A stretch of 64,000 nt of DNA. Origin: Ctenosaura bakeri (taxonomy: Eukaryota > Chordata > Lepidosauria > Squamata > Iguanidae). Numbering within the stretch: the first letter of the stretch is position 1; each line of letters opens with the position of its first letter. Where the stretch lies: the NCBI GenBank assembly GCA_948474755.1, contig CAOLHI010001137.1:62001-126000 (forward strand), read 5' to 3'. A model generated the notes under the pieces. It did not search any database, was not told where the DNA came from, and worked only from the letters and a program-made list of their open reading frames with translations. The position numbers were made by a program, and so were the translations under genes. This document shows, piece after piece, positions 34,056 through 43,497 of this stretch.

Positions 34056-34234
34056 GGCCATTTCTGCACTAGCCTGTTATAGGGCGATGATTCCACTTTC
34101 AACATCCTCCGGAATCCTGGGGTTTGCAGTTTCAGAGGGGCCAGACGGCCCCTCCCAATACTGCAAACCCCAGGATTCCGGAGGATGTTGAAAGTGGAAT
34201 CATCGCCCTATAACAGGCTAGTGCGGAAATGGCC
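34056..34234. mobile_element. PIF/Harbinger-like palindromic MITE with TTA target duplication
   Basis: GGCCATTTCTGCACTAGCC pairs with GGCTAGTGCGGAAATGGCC. The arms carry matched private variants (CCTCCGGAATCC and GGATTCCGGAGG; GGGCGATG and CATCGCCC). TTA flanks both ends (34053-34055, 34235-34237), the TWA site of PIF/Harbinger elements. Confidence 0.9.
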
Positions 34235-34599
34235 TTAGAGTGGCTGGCATTTTTTTCTTCACAGAAAACCCTGCTCTTCCAGGGTGCTTTTTGATTGCCG
34301 GAAAATTCAAAATGGCCACCCTCCTTTGACACTTATTGATCATCATTACCGCCACCCTTTTAGAAGAAAGCAATTGAATATCTGCCCAAGACACACATTT
34401 TTATAGGACAGACAGGCTGCTCGCCTAGCAGTTCATTCTGTTCACAAGATTCCGTATAAAATATCTTCCCACTTAAAGAGCAGTGATTAAAGCAAACTGT
34501 AAAAGTTGCAGTGCACTCATTAATACATCCTAAATTACCAGGAAAATAGTTCTTCCCCCTTTTCAAAAACTGCATTAAAATACACAGTGAATATCAATT
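34235..34599. other. Unique stretch
   Basis: Nothing recognised. Confidence 0.4.
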
Positions 34600-34940
34600 G
34601 TCCTGATCAATCCTCTGACATGCCACTTTTTCAGATTCATTTTTAAAATGCCCCTATTTCTGTCTTCTTTCTGACTCCCTTTTGTCCTCAGCTTCCTTCA
34701 ATTGCTGCAAACTGAGTCCAAAGGAAAGAAGTAGTTTAGACTCATTTAACACAACAGGAGGAGAGGAGAAGAAGGGGTAGAATCTTGCCCTTCCCAGTGG
34801 CTCAGTCCAAAGCAAACTGCTATCGCCTCTCCTACCAGATATGTTCTTCTTCACGTTTGTCATCTTGACTGCAATCTGATGTTGTTTGGCTACCGATGCC
34901 CCAGTTTTTATTTGTGAAATGTTGGAGAATATGCTCATGC
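34600..34940 (-). mobile_element. CCTCCAAC-ended repeat family, copy 4 (minus)
   Basis: The complement runs from TTCTCCAACATTTCACAAAT, through GGGAAGGGCAAGATTC, to AGGATTGATCAGGACA. The distal terminus is decayed. Confidence 0.6.
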
Positions 34941-36554
34941 TGCAAGCCACGGTGGGCAACCTCCGGAGATCGCAATGGCACCCCCAATCTCACTTGGGTT
35001 CAGGTCAACTCCAATGGGTCTTCTTCTTTAAAAAAGACACATGAACCCTGTTTGTCTTTTTTTATAAGCTCTTCTGTTCTGGATCTGGGTGTAGTTCCAA
35101 GCTTCCCCAAGACTTAGCTTGGTGCCAAACACTGACACATGCTACTGCTGTAAGATAAACTTTATTGGTGGTAAGTGATCCAGCAGATGGTCTGAAACAC
35201 AGAAACATTCCAACCCTTTCACTGACGGCACCAGCATCCCTTTGCAGTCAAAGGAGAATTAGGCTCCTAACAACTAATTCTATGCAGACTTATCCCTAGC
35301 CAGCAATCCAGTCCCTCATGGTTGGCTTAACGGGGAGCCTCTAGGCTGGTGTGCATACCTGACAGGGCAAAGTCAAGGGAGGATGATTTCCGAAGAGTTA
35401 CTACAGTATAGAAACAGAAAATAAAATCAAAGTGTGCACGGTGAGCCATCTCTCCTCCTGCACAGCTACAAGAATTGTGCAAGCAAGTTAGCAGGAGAGG
35501 AAAATTCACTCCCTCAGTCCATTCTCAGCCTTCATATCTTTTGAGAATGCAATTCCATTTGCAAAAGAGATGTTCCAGGAATGCATCATATTTTAAAAGA
35601 ACAGGTATATTTTTTTCTTCATCCGCCCTGCAGTAACTTTAGCTGTGACAGAGCCTTGAAGGGTCCCACACAAACAGCAGGACCATTACAAGCGCACCAT
35701 GGATCAGATGTCACCTCCCCCTGCTCTAAGCATTAGGCAGAGTAAATAAACAGACCACTACAGTAAAAATTCAATTGTCTGAGGTCTTCTTCCCCAATCA
35801 CCAGACGCTTTACTGTAACCAGCCACACATCTTGTCTGGACTCCAATAAAACCTATTTTCAGTCTCCCTTTCTCCTGCCCTTGAGAAGGTTTTGTTCAAT
35901 GCTCTCTTAAACATGCAACATTCTTCATGCCAAATAAATTAAAATTTGAAGTCCCTTCTCTACGGAATCCTGGGGGATCCCACTGAACTGTGAGGATATT
36001 CTCACAGCCCAGGAGAAGCACATCAGAAACATGAAAGTGACTTGAAAATCTCAGCATGACATAAGGTGTTAACTGACCTGGAAGCTGATCAAGTGCCTGG
36101 TATTAAAATTCCCTTATCTAGCAACTGCACATTTCAGCATTTTGGCTGCAGCCATCATGTGTGGCCTAAGGACAAGTATGTTACTGTACAGAATTTATTT
36201 TTTTTTAAATTAACTTTTTTTAAAATTATTTTAAACTTTTTTAAAACAAACAAAAAAGAGCCAAGACACAGGATGATAATGAACATGAGAATCAGAATAA
36301 TTTGTCCAGAATAAAAACAATTTCCCATCTAAGAGCACAACCAAACTTTTTTTAAAAAAATATATATCAATACAACCATACAGCAATTTATAATATGGTG
36401 GAGGAGGGGACTGAATTAGTAGGGTTGCATCAGACAAGCGATCAACTGGTAACAGCATGTAAAGAAGTCACAACATTTGTAAACATGGATGGTGGGTGAG
36501 AGGAATGCTAAAATTATTTCAAGATCATATTTTAATAAGACCAACACAAAGACT
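34941..36554. other. Unique stretch
   Basis: A/T homopolymer runs occur at about 36197-36245 and 36346-36366. No gene recognised. Confidence 0.4.
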
Positions 36555-36556
36555 GC

Positions 36557-36760
36557 TGTTCTTGCTGTGAGCCTTCAAGTCACTTCCAACTTATGGTGCC
36601 CTGAAGGCAAAAAACCTATCGCAGGGATTTCTAGGGTTGAGTGTGTGTTTGGTGAGCCAAAGGTCACCCAGTGGGTTTCCATGCCCAAGCGGGGAATTCA
36701 ATCCTGGTTTCCAGGGTTGTAGTTCAAAGCTCAAAACACTACACAATGCTGGCTCTCAAT
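36557..36760 (-). mobile_element. tRNA-derived SINE
   Basis: Minus-strand copy: head GAGCCAGCATTGTGTAGTG, box-B-like GGATTGAATTCCC, tail ACTTGAAGGCTCACAGC. Confidence 0.75.
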
Positions 36761-36892
36761 TCAAAGATTACAAAATAATAGCCTTTTCAGTTTCTTTAAA
36801 TCAGGCTAGATCCAAAGCAAAGGAGTTGGAGGAGGGGGTGTAAAAAAAAACCCTGGCTGATGTTCATGTCAAGGAGTCTGCATCAGGGAGGG

Positions 36893-37485
36893 ATATTCAC
36901 ACTACACAATCATAGTGCTGTATTCCACTTTAGCTGCCATGACAACATCCCATTGAATTCTGAGCTTGCAGTTGGCTGAGGCACTCAAGCTCTCTTGGCT
37001 GACAATTCCAAAGCTTTTAAACTGTTCGCCATCCACCATTTCACTGATGAAAACTGAGACTTGTATGGCCAAGCAAGATCAGAGTGTGGTAAAGATGAGA
37101 AAAGTTATTATCAGGGCAGAACACACAAGCTAGGAGAGACTGCAGCAATTTGCTTTTGCTTATTGGGAAGGACAAGATTCCATTCTATCTCCCATGCTGA
37201 GTTAATTGAGTGCAAGCTACTTTTACACTTTGAACTAAATTTGCACCAACCAAAGAAAGCTGAGGACAAAGGAGGAAAGTGTAAGGAGAAGAGAGAAACT
37301 GGGACATTTTAAAAGCAGCCTGAAAAAGTGGGATGGAAGCAGATTAATCCAGACTGTCCCTGTCAAATTTGAACAGTTGGTGAGTATGGAAGTGCAAACA
37401 AATCTTAAGATTATATAGGATGCTGTCAAAGCAGTTAAAGTAAAATCAAAATGTTATAATTATTTAGTGTGAATGGGCCCCTGGT
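36893..37485. mobile_element. Older MITE split by a CCTCCAAC-family insertion
   Basis: The left part (36893-37027) has CACACTACACAATCATAG and CCACTTTAGCTGCCATGAC. The right part (37393-37485) has GTCAAAGCAGTTAAAGTAAA and AATTATTTAGTGTGAATGGG. The intervening 365 bp belong to another family. Confidence 0.65.
37028..37392 (+). mobile_element. CCTCCAAC-ended repeat family, copy 5, nested in the older MITE
   Basis: Starts GCCATCCACCATTTCACTG and ends GAACAGTTGGTGAGTATGG. The internal order equals copies 1 and 2. Confidence 0.65.
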
Positions 37486-38012
37486 TATTGTTTTAAGGAA
37501 CAAAGTGAAAGGAGGCTACAAATGTTCAAATGGGAGTTCTTCAGGTACAGAGATGGTTCCAACTCATACTTGTATACCACATGCAGGGGGCACAGTTGTA
37601 TAACCCACCACAAAAACACCATAAAGTCCAAAAAATAAAATAAAAATTTAATTGCAATTTTGTGCTCTGTAACCTTTGTACCACGAACAAGCTATAGAGC
37701 ACACAACTGCAATTTAAAATTTTAATTTGCAAGTGTATACTCTGCAGCCTATTTATGCTTGCTTGTCTTACAATTGGCAAGGGTTGCTTGAAAGGAAAAA
37801 CAAATAAGCAAGAGCAGATTCACCCAGTTCTGCAAATAAGAAATCTAGCAGTTCTCTCCAAAGCATCAAAGCCACAAGTTCCTTGATTGCTGAAAAACTG
37901 AGAAAGAGAAGAACTGAACAGATTTTATATTGAAAAAAAAAAAAACAAACCACAGAAAGTAATTCAGATTCTTTGTCAGAAATGGATATAAAGAAGTGTG
38001 CTGTTCACATAC
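37486..38012. other. Probable NOX4 intron sequence with a hairpin-forming segment
   Basis: TAATTGCAATTTTGTGCTCT (about 37649-37668) and AGAGCACACAACTGCAATT (about 37696-37714) are near-inverted copies around a 27-bp spacer. Otherwise unremarkable. It lies immediately 3' of the NOX4 exon donor on the minus strand. Confidence 0.45.
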
Positions 38013-38073
38013 CGGTCCAGTCTCCTACGACTTTAACGTGGACTCCAAAGGTTGCTTTGGCAGCTGTCGGACA
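38013..38073 (-). CDS. NOX4: NOX4 (NADPH oxidase 4) internal exon
   Basis: On the minus strand, a pyrimidine-rich acceptor TTTTCTTTTTCAG precedes the 61-bp exon, and GTATGT follows as donor. The exon translates in phase 0 to a peptide containing KATFGVHVKVVGDWT, preceded by CPTAA. From memory, human NOX4 has CPTETKATFGVHLKIVGDWTE at this place, giving about 16 of 20 identical residues, directly after the HPFTLTM motif. NOX1 and NOX2 have distinctly different residues here. NOX4 is a membrane oxidase that transfers electrons from cytosolic NADPH through FAD and two hemes to oxygen, mainly giving hydrogen peroxide. This exon is in the cytosolic FAD-binding half of the dehydrogenase domain. It leaves one base, to start the next codon (expected Glu). 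No neighbouring NOX4 exon was found in the window, so flanking introns must be long. Confidence 0.88.
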
Positions 38074-38255
38074 CTGAAAAAGAAAATGAATAAAAAACTA
38101 TTTGGGATGAAATAATTAATGGTAATGCAGTAATACATGAAGTAAAAAGATAGAAAAGGAATTCCAGACCACATGATAAGCAATGACACTTGTTCCACTA
38201 GTCACTGAATACATGTTAGTAAGAATTGGAAAGTTAGGAGGAACCCCTATTCACA

Positions 38256-38341
38256 AAACTAGTCTCTTTTTTTTATTATATTTTTTATTTTATTTTATTC
38301 TCGTATACAAAAAAGGAAAAGAAAACAAACTAGTCTCTTTT
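38256..38341 (-). mobile_element. Very short L1-type insertion with 15-bp target duplication
   Basis: AAACTAGTCTCTTTT occurs at 38256-38270 and 38327-38341. Between them is a T-rich tract and TTCTCGTATACAAAAAAGG. On the minus strand this is a tiny 5'-truncated insert ending in an A-rich tail, as made by target-primed reverse transcription. Confidence 0.65.
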
Positions 38342-38384
38342 TCATTGACCTAATATAAGCTCCCTTTTGCTCTGGGAGTATTTG

Positions 38385-38545
38385 GGCAGAAAATCCACAT
38401 CTCAAAATAGACAGGGCTTCAGACCAAAACTGGAGAAACTTGGGTTCAAATCCCCTCTCAGCTATGAGAATGACAATGTGATCTCATGCCAGTCACAATC
38501 TCTCAGCCTAACCTTCCTCATAAGGCTGTTGTCAGGGAAAAGGGA
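38385..38545 (+). mobile_element. tRNA-derived SINE fragment
   Basis: GGGTTCAAATCCCCTCTCAGC is a box-B region. CAATCTCTCAGCCTAACC and CTCATAAGGCTGTTGTCAGG are the body typical of a squamate tRNA SINE. The box A side is degraded. Confidence 0.6.
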
Positions 38546-38804
38546 GAGAGAAAAGAACTGTTTATGTGTCCTTGACAAGGATAATAACAATACAGTAGCA
38601 ATATCTTTAATAATAATAATATTTTTGAATAGACACACAGTGAAAAAAAGAGAATTTAGAACAATTTGTTAAGCCCTCATTCTTTAACATTTTTGAGAAT
38701 AAATTTTAAATCTGTTGTTTTAATTATTAAACACCAATGACAGTAATCTTTGAAAAACAGCTAATGTTTGAGCTTCTTTCTGTCTGTTACTCTTGCTAGT
38801 TAAT

Positions 38805-38925
38805 GGCAGAACTGTGGCTCTCCAGGTGTTGTTGGACTACAATGCCAAGCATTCCTTACCATTAGGTATACTGCTATTGCTGCTGGTAATTACGATCCAA
38901 CAACATCTGGATTGTTCTTACTCCC
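38805..38925. repeat. Short palindromic repeat (GGACTACAA core)
   Basis: GTTGTTGGACTACAATGCC and the complementary GATCCAACAACATCTGG flank a TAGGTATACTGC centre. Confidence 0.55.
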
Positions 38926-38944
38926 TGTTAAGAACCACTTCCCT

Positions 38945-39119
38945 AAAGGCACCAGATCCGATTTGATCTTGGAAACTAAGCAGAGTCAGCCCTGGTCAGT
39001 ACTTGAATGGGATACCACCAATAAGTAACAGGAACTGGTGAAACCACCTCTGAGTATTCCTTGCCTAAGAAAACCCAATGAAATTCATTGGGTAGCCCTA
39101 AGTTGGTAGGCTTAAGGGC
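38945..39119 (+). mobile_element. 5S rRNA-derived SINE, nearly complete
   Basis: The 5S-like head (GATCTTGGAAACTAAGCAG, GTCAGTACTTGAATGGGA) is followed by the tail AACTGGTGAAACCACC, TGAGTATTCCTTGCCTAAG, and AAGGGCACATACACACA. The head covers the 5S internal promoter. The tail matches that of the tRNA-derived SINEs in the window. Confidence 0.85.
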
Positions 39120-39124
39120 ACATA

Positions 39125-39256
39125 CACACATTTAGAATTCTCTACCAGAGAGCTCTAACAACTTACAAAATTACAAAGCCTGGGATTTCATAAGATGCTG
39201 CCATGGCAGTTAAAGGGAATCATAGCACAATAATTGGGTAGTGTGAAAAGGCCCTA
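39125..39256. mobile_element. Older MITE, right half
   Basis: GAATTCTCTACCAGAGAGCTC through GGCAGTTAAAGGGAATC to GTAGTGTGAAAAGGCCC. The SPIN-like element inserted within its last bases. Confidence 0.6.
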
Positions 39257-39259
39257 CAT

Positions 39260-40012
39260 CAGCGGTTCTCAACCTGTGGGTTGCGACCCCTTTGGGGGTC
39301 GAATGACCCTTTCACAGGGGTCACCTAAGACCATCGGAAAACACGTATTTCCGATGGTCTTAGGCTCCAATCCCTCCTCGGTGGTGGTGCGCAAGCCACA
39401 CACTCGCGTCCTCCTGCCCCCTTTGACAGGAGCACGTGCGGCCACAGCGTCGCCACAGGAGGAGTGGTGCACAAGCGTGAGCCACGCACTCGCGTCCTCC
39501 TGCCCCCTGTTCAGAAGGGATTGAAATCGCTCCTCTTCTCCACTACCGGGAGAACCTCCCGTCTGATGGGCCAGCTTGGGGGGGTGGCGGCAGCACGGAC
39601 GCAGGCTTCCTCGTCACAGCCCCTGCCCCACTCATCACGGGGGGGGCACTGCGGAAGGGCCAGGGGGCTGCAAGGCAGTGCTTTTCCAGGGGAGTGAGCT
39701 GCGCCCAGCGCAAAAGACAAAGGCCCCGGGATTCCCCCCCCCAGCCAGGGTCGACACTCTGGAAACTTTTCCCACACTGCCCCCCCAGCGGAAATGAGAG
39801 TGAAGCAGAAGCAGAGCCCGGGGGGTTCTGGAGTTTTTTCCCGGCACAGCTCCTCTTTCCCTTCCTGCCCCCCCATTCCTGGCCAGCGAGGCGGCCTTTG
39901 CCGGGGGGGGAGACATTGTAAATAGTAAATAAATAATTGTATGGTTGGGGGTCACCACAACATGAGGAACTTTATTAAAGGGTCGCGGCATTAGGAAGGT
40001 TGAGAACCACTG
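39260..40012. mobile_element. SPIN-like hAT transposon, non-autonomous, 753 bp
   Basis: Termini CAGCGGTTCTCAACCT and, from the right, CAGTGGTTCTCAACCT match at 15 of 16 bases. Near-identical octamers flank it: CCCTACAT (39252-39259) and CCCTAGAT (40013-40020), the 8-bp duplication of hAT transposition. Subterminal text (GTGGGTTGCGACCCCTTTGG; TTCCTCATGTTGTGGTGACC on the complement) is what I recall for SPIN (SPace INvader) elements known from several tetrapods and from rodents. A perfect 15-bp hairpin stem TAAGACCATCGGAAA lies at 39327-39363. No transposase is present. The interior (about 39370-39910) is CpG-rich and unlike the ends. Confidence 0.88.
39380..39517. repeat. Tandem duplication inside the SPIN-like element, about 82-bp period
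   Basis: CACTCGCGTCCTCCTGCCCCC occurs in both units, near 39402 and 39487, each preceded by GTGGTG and GCACAAG/GCGCAAG text. Frames across it are open on both strands, so I judge it non-coding. Confidence 0.7.
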
Positions 40013-40020
40013 CCCTAGAT

Positions 40021-41395
40021 GGTTCACATTTGGCCTGTGATAAGGCAGACCTGTATAGCACACAGAATCTCTTATCTTAAACACTGTGCTTTCTGTTGCT
40101 GTTTTCATTTTATTTGTTCCATCTTATTTTCTAGACCATACGGCTTCTACAGAGGCAAATAAACTTTTTTTTTTTTTTTGCATCAAAGTAACACAAAATT
40201 GATACTGCTTCTGGTATCAGATATGCCAACCAAGCATTATAAGCAGACATATTTGCTTGTTTTGTGTGTTTTATTCCTCTCCTGGTAACTACTGGGAGAT
40301 AAGATCATAGGCACGATACTACTAAAAGGCAGACTACTGGAATACTGATTTCATTGGGACAGGCTCAGTCCCAATAACAACTATTTCATTTATTTCGGGA
40401 GCTTGAGGTGGCATTCTTAGTGCCCCCTAATTTTCTCCTCACAACAACCTTGTAAGGTAGGTTAAACTGAGAGTAGGTAACTAGACACATTTGAACCTGA
40501 ATCTCTCCCAGTCCTACACTAACATCTTATAAGCACTACAGTATACTGTTCTATATATTTGGCCAGATATATTTGGCCAGTCTGGATGAGCTCTTAGTCA
40601 TCTTGTTCTTACCGTCTGGCCAGTGTGGACCCATTTCACTGCCCTAGTGTTCATATACTACATTTCAAAAGTTTAAAACATTTTATATACATGTCATCAG
40701 TCATATTTACAGTACTATTCACAACAGCCTTGTGAGATAATTCACAACTCCCCCAACATTGCTGAAATGGATGAAAAAGGTGGAAGAGGGATGAGGCAGA
40801 ATAGAATATTGGTTTGCCTGAAGTGAAAAAATAACTAAACGTATTTTCTTTCCTTTTAGATAACACAGATTAGAACAAAATACAGCTGAAATACAATGGT
40901 TGTAATAATAAAAAAAGCAATTAAATAAACTGTCCCATTAAAAACAGCACCGATTTTGTAACAGTGTAGAAGCATTTAAAACATGACTATGAGAATTTGT
41001 ATGTCAAAACCATCATTTTGATTTGATCTTGGAACCAAACTGGATGTGGGTAGAGCTGATAAAAAACCACTGAGACATCTGCCAGACAACAGACTGGTTT
41101 GCCCCATTTTGCACTACCTGTAGCTTCCAACCACATTACAAAGGGCAGCCCCACAACGAGTATTCATTACAGTTGTGTAATCAGGAGGAAACTAAGGCAT
41201 GAACCACTGTGGCTCAATCATTCTGTCTTAGATAAAGATGCAGTTGGCGCACTAAATGAAGTTGGACAAAAGGAGTCTTGGCCACAGCAGCCACACAGCC
41301 TTCCAAGAACAAGTCTGGGGCCAAGAGCAAACCCAAGCTACAAACCTGGAGCTCTTTTCACTTTAAACCAGCATGACACCACTAGCTTCACTGCA
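40021..41395. other. Unique stretch with T17 run
   Basis: A T homopolymer lies at about 40165-40179. A fragment of tRNA-SINE body (CTCACAACAACCTTGTAAGG, minus) is at about 40436-40480. A weak 5S-like piece GATTTGATCTTGGAACC is at about 41020. No gene recognised. Confidence 0.4.
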
Positions 41396-41433
41396 AGGAA
41401 TCCTGAGATTTGCAGTTTAAGGAGCAGTCTTCT

Positions 41434-42210
41434 CTCTGATCTTGAGAATTAAGCAGTGTCAGCCCTGGTTAGTACTTAGACGGGAGACCACCAATGAACA
41501 CTAAGTGCCGTAGTCAATACAGTCCTTCCTCCACATTTGCGGGTTTGACCTTCGCATGTGTGTGCATCCCCCCATTCTCTTCCTCTCATTCCCTTGCCTT
41601 TTGCCCGGGTGTGTGTGCCTTCCTTCTCCATGACCAAGCAAAAGGCAAGGAAATGAGAGGAGGAGGAGCACTGCACACAGACAAAGAAAGCAGGCGTTTG
41701 CCTCCCCATTCCCTTGCCTTTTGCCCAGGCATGAAGAATGCATGCCAAGAGCAAAAGACAAAGGAATGGGAAGGAAGAGCACTGCACACTGAGAAGAAAG
41801 GTACATGCATGACTCCCCCTCCCCCCAATTCCCTTGTCTTTGGTTTGGGCACACATGTCTTCCTTCTCCATGGCCAGGCAAAAGCAAAGGAACAGGAGGG
41901 GAATATCACACACATATGCTTCCCCCTCATTCTCTGGCCTTTTGCCTGGGCATGGAGAAGGAAGGTACACACACCAGGGCAAAGGGCAAGGGAATGGGAG
42001 GAGCCCTGGAAGGGAATGGGAGGGGGCATGGGGAGGATTTATTCTCAGTTTTTCCACTTCAGTAAGGGTTCTGTACCCCAAACCCTCATAAAAGTGAAGA
42101 GGCTACTGTATTGCAAAGGAAGGAACTGGAAAATCACCTCACTCCTTGTCTGAGAAAACCCCGTGAAATTCTTAAGTCGACAGGTGACTTGAAGGCACAT
42201 ACTTTGCACA
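41434..42210 (+). mobile_element. 5S rRNA-derived SINE split by a Tigger-like element
   Basis: The head (GATCTTGAGAATTAAGCAG, AGACGGGAGACCACC, GTGCCGTAGTCAATA) ends at 41519. The SINE resumes at 42109 (TATTGCAAAGGAAGGAACTGG, then TGTCTGAGAAAACCCCGTG, GACAGGTGACTTGAAGGC). The empty site reads through with one TA duplicated. Confidence 0.88.
41520..42108. mobile_element. Tigger/pogo-like MITE with internal tandem repeats, 589 bp
   Basis: Left end CAGTCCTTCCTCCACATTTGCGGG, right end read inward CAGTAGCCTCTTCAC, flanked by TA at both sides (41518-41519, 42109-42110). Two related copies occur at 49559 and 55792. The interior has about four units of 110-125 bp, each starting CCTTGCCTTTTGCC and containing the complementary GGCAAAAGGCAAGG, so each unit can fold. 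Open frames up to 219 codons on both strands come from these repeats. Confidence 0.8.
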
Positions 42211-43452
42211 CACGTTTTCAATTAATCAGTGTATAAGAACTTTTCATCCCACCATCCAGGCTGTAGATGCTGTTGCTGAAATAGCCAAAATGACACCAAC
42301 TCACTCAGGAGGAAGGCATCAACAAGCTCAAGGAAAACCAAGTTTCTCAGAAGTGAAAAACTGAGGAGGGACTATGGGGAAAGAATCATGGGATAATAGG
42401 GTTATAATCATGGAGCAGAAAAGGGTTCCTGATCTTTCAGAGGGACTACAAGCCCATCTAGTTTATAACACCAGTCCCAGGTGAGCTTCTCCACTGAACT
42501 ATCCCAGCAAGACTGAGCCTAAGACTGCCAGACTGAAGAGTGGAGAGGCCTTTTAATGGTTGAGGAGAAGAAGGAATTTCAACATGTGTCATGCAGCCAG
42601 GAAACAAACAACACCTATTGAAATTCCCTCTTTTACACACACATTAAAGATACAGACGCCCTCTCCAGTTGCATTTCTAACTGAGTCTCAAATTCCTTCA
42701 TCCACACCAAAGCCATCAGCACCCAAACAACAATTCAGGACTTCCACAGCATCGTTTGGCAAGTATTGTAGACAAAACTCCAGCATATCAGCTCATTAAA
42801 TCTCACTGCCTTTTGCCTCAGGGAGATGGTTCCAACTGCAAACTGATACACTAAATAAAAAGGTCTTCTTCGAGCCTTACTCAGCCAAATCAGCTTGGAT
42901 AGCAAAAATCATCCAGAAGCAAACATACTGGAGCTAAATACAAAGCTAAAGGCAAAATACTGTTTTGTTTTACCTTGCTACTCTTCCTATGGAAGCGTAT
43001 TGAAATACTAGAGGGTTTGGACTTCTAATCAGACATTTACAGGGCAGGTCTAACATCCTTCCATACCAGAGATCGCTGCCAGAAGGACAGAAAATCCAAA
43101 ATGACAGGGTTTGTTCTTAGCCATCATGATGATTATTGACCATGTAGTTTTGGTGGCAGCAGCAGCAAATGAGAGCAACAGGGACCTGGGATGGGGGAGA
43201 GGTCCATATGTTACATGTTGTGCAGTCTTGCTCTGACTTAAAAAGGAGAGTGAGCTTTAGGTTATCTGGTGTTCCTAGAAAATCAGACGATGCATTTTAC
43301 TGCTCGAGAGCTGTGTGTTTGTTGCAGAATTCACATCAAACTGGACTTACAAAGTAGGGGTTTTACAATGTTGTCACCTGAACAGCTGTAAATCTTATAT
43401 CTGAATATCAGCCATTTGCCCTGTAAAGTCTTTCTTCCTTTATTTTCAACAG
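42211..43452. other. Unique stretch
   Basis: No repeat family or gene recognised. Confidence 0.4.
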
Positions 43453-43497
43453 ACAAAAAAACAGCTAGAAGAAAAACTGTCACAATGGCAGACTAAG
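43453..43497 (+). CDS. Candidate coiled-coil exon of an unidentified plus-strand gene
   Basis: A pyrimidine-rich TTCCTTTATTTTCAACAG is followed by 45 bp that translate, phase 0 in and out, to TKKQLEEKLSQWQTK, and then GTATGG as donor. The peptide is heptad-like and charged, and similar in style to the candidate at 5946-6024 (both contain EEK[VL]S[EQ]W). A multi-exon coiled-coil gene opposite to NOX4 would explain both. I do not recognise the protein. A chance match remains possible because the exon is so short. Confidence 0.4.

Noticed and set aside
38945..39040. Possible 5S rRNA gene
   Set aside because: Only the internal half of 5S is present, followed by a SINE tail. The copies at 23163 and 41434 show the same structure.
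39511..40108. Minus-strand frames of 121 and 157 codons
   Set aside because: They fall in the CpG-rich interior and right end of the SPIN-like element, and have no recognised domain or splice support.
41476..42153. Open frames of 219 and 201 codons on opposite strands
   Set aside because: They lie in the tandem, foldable repeats of a Tigger-like MITE. Both strands and several frames are open, which is a composition effect.
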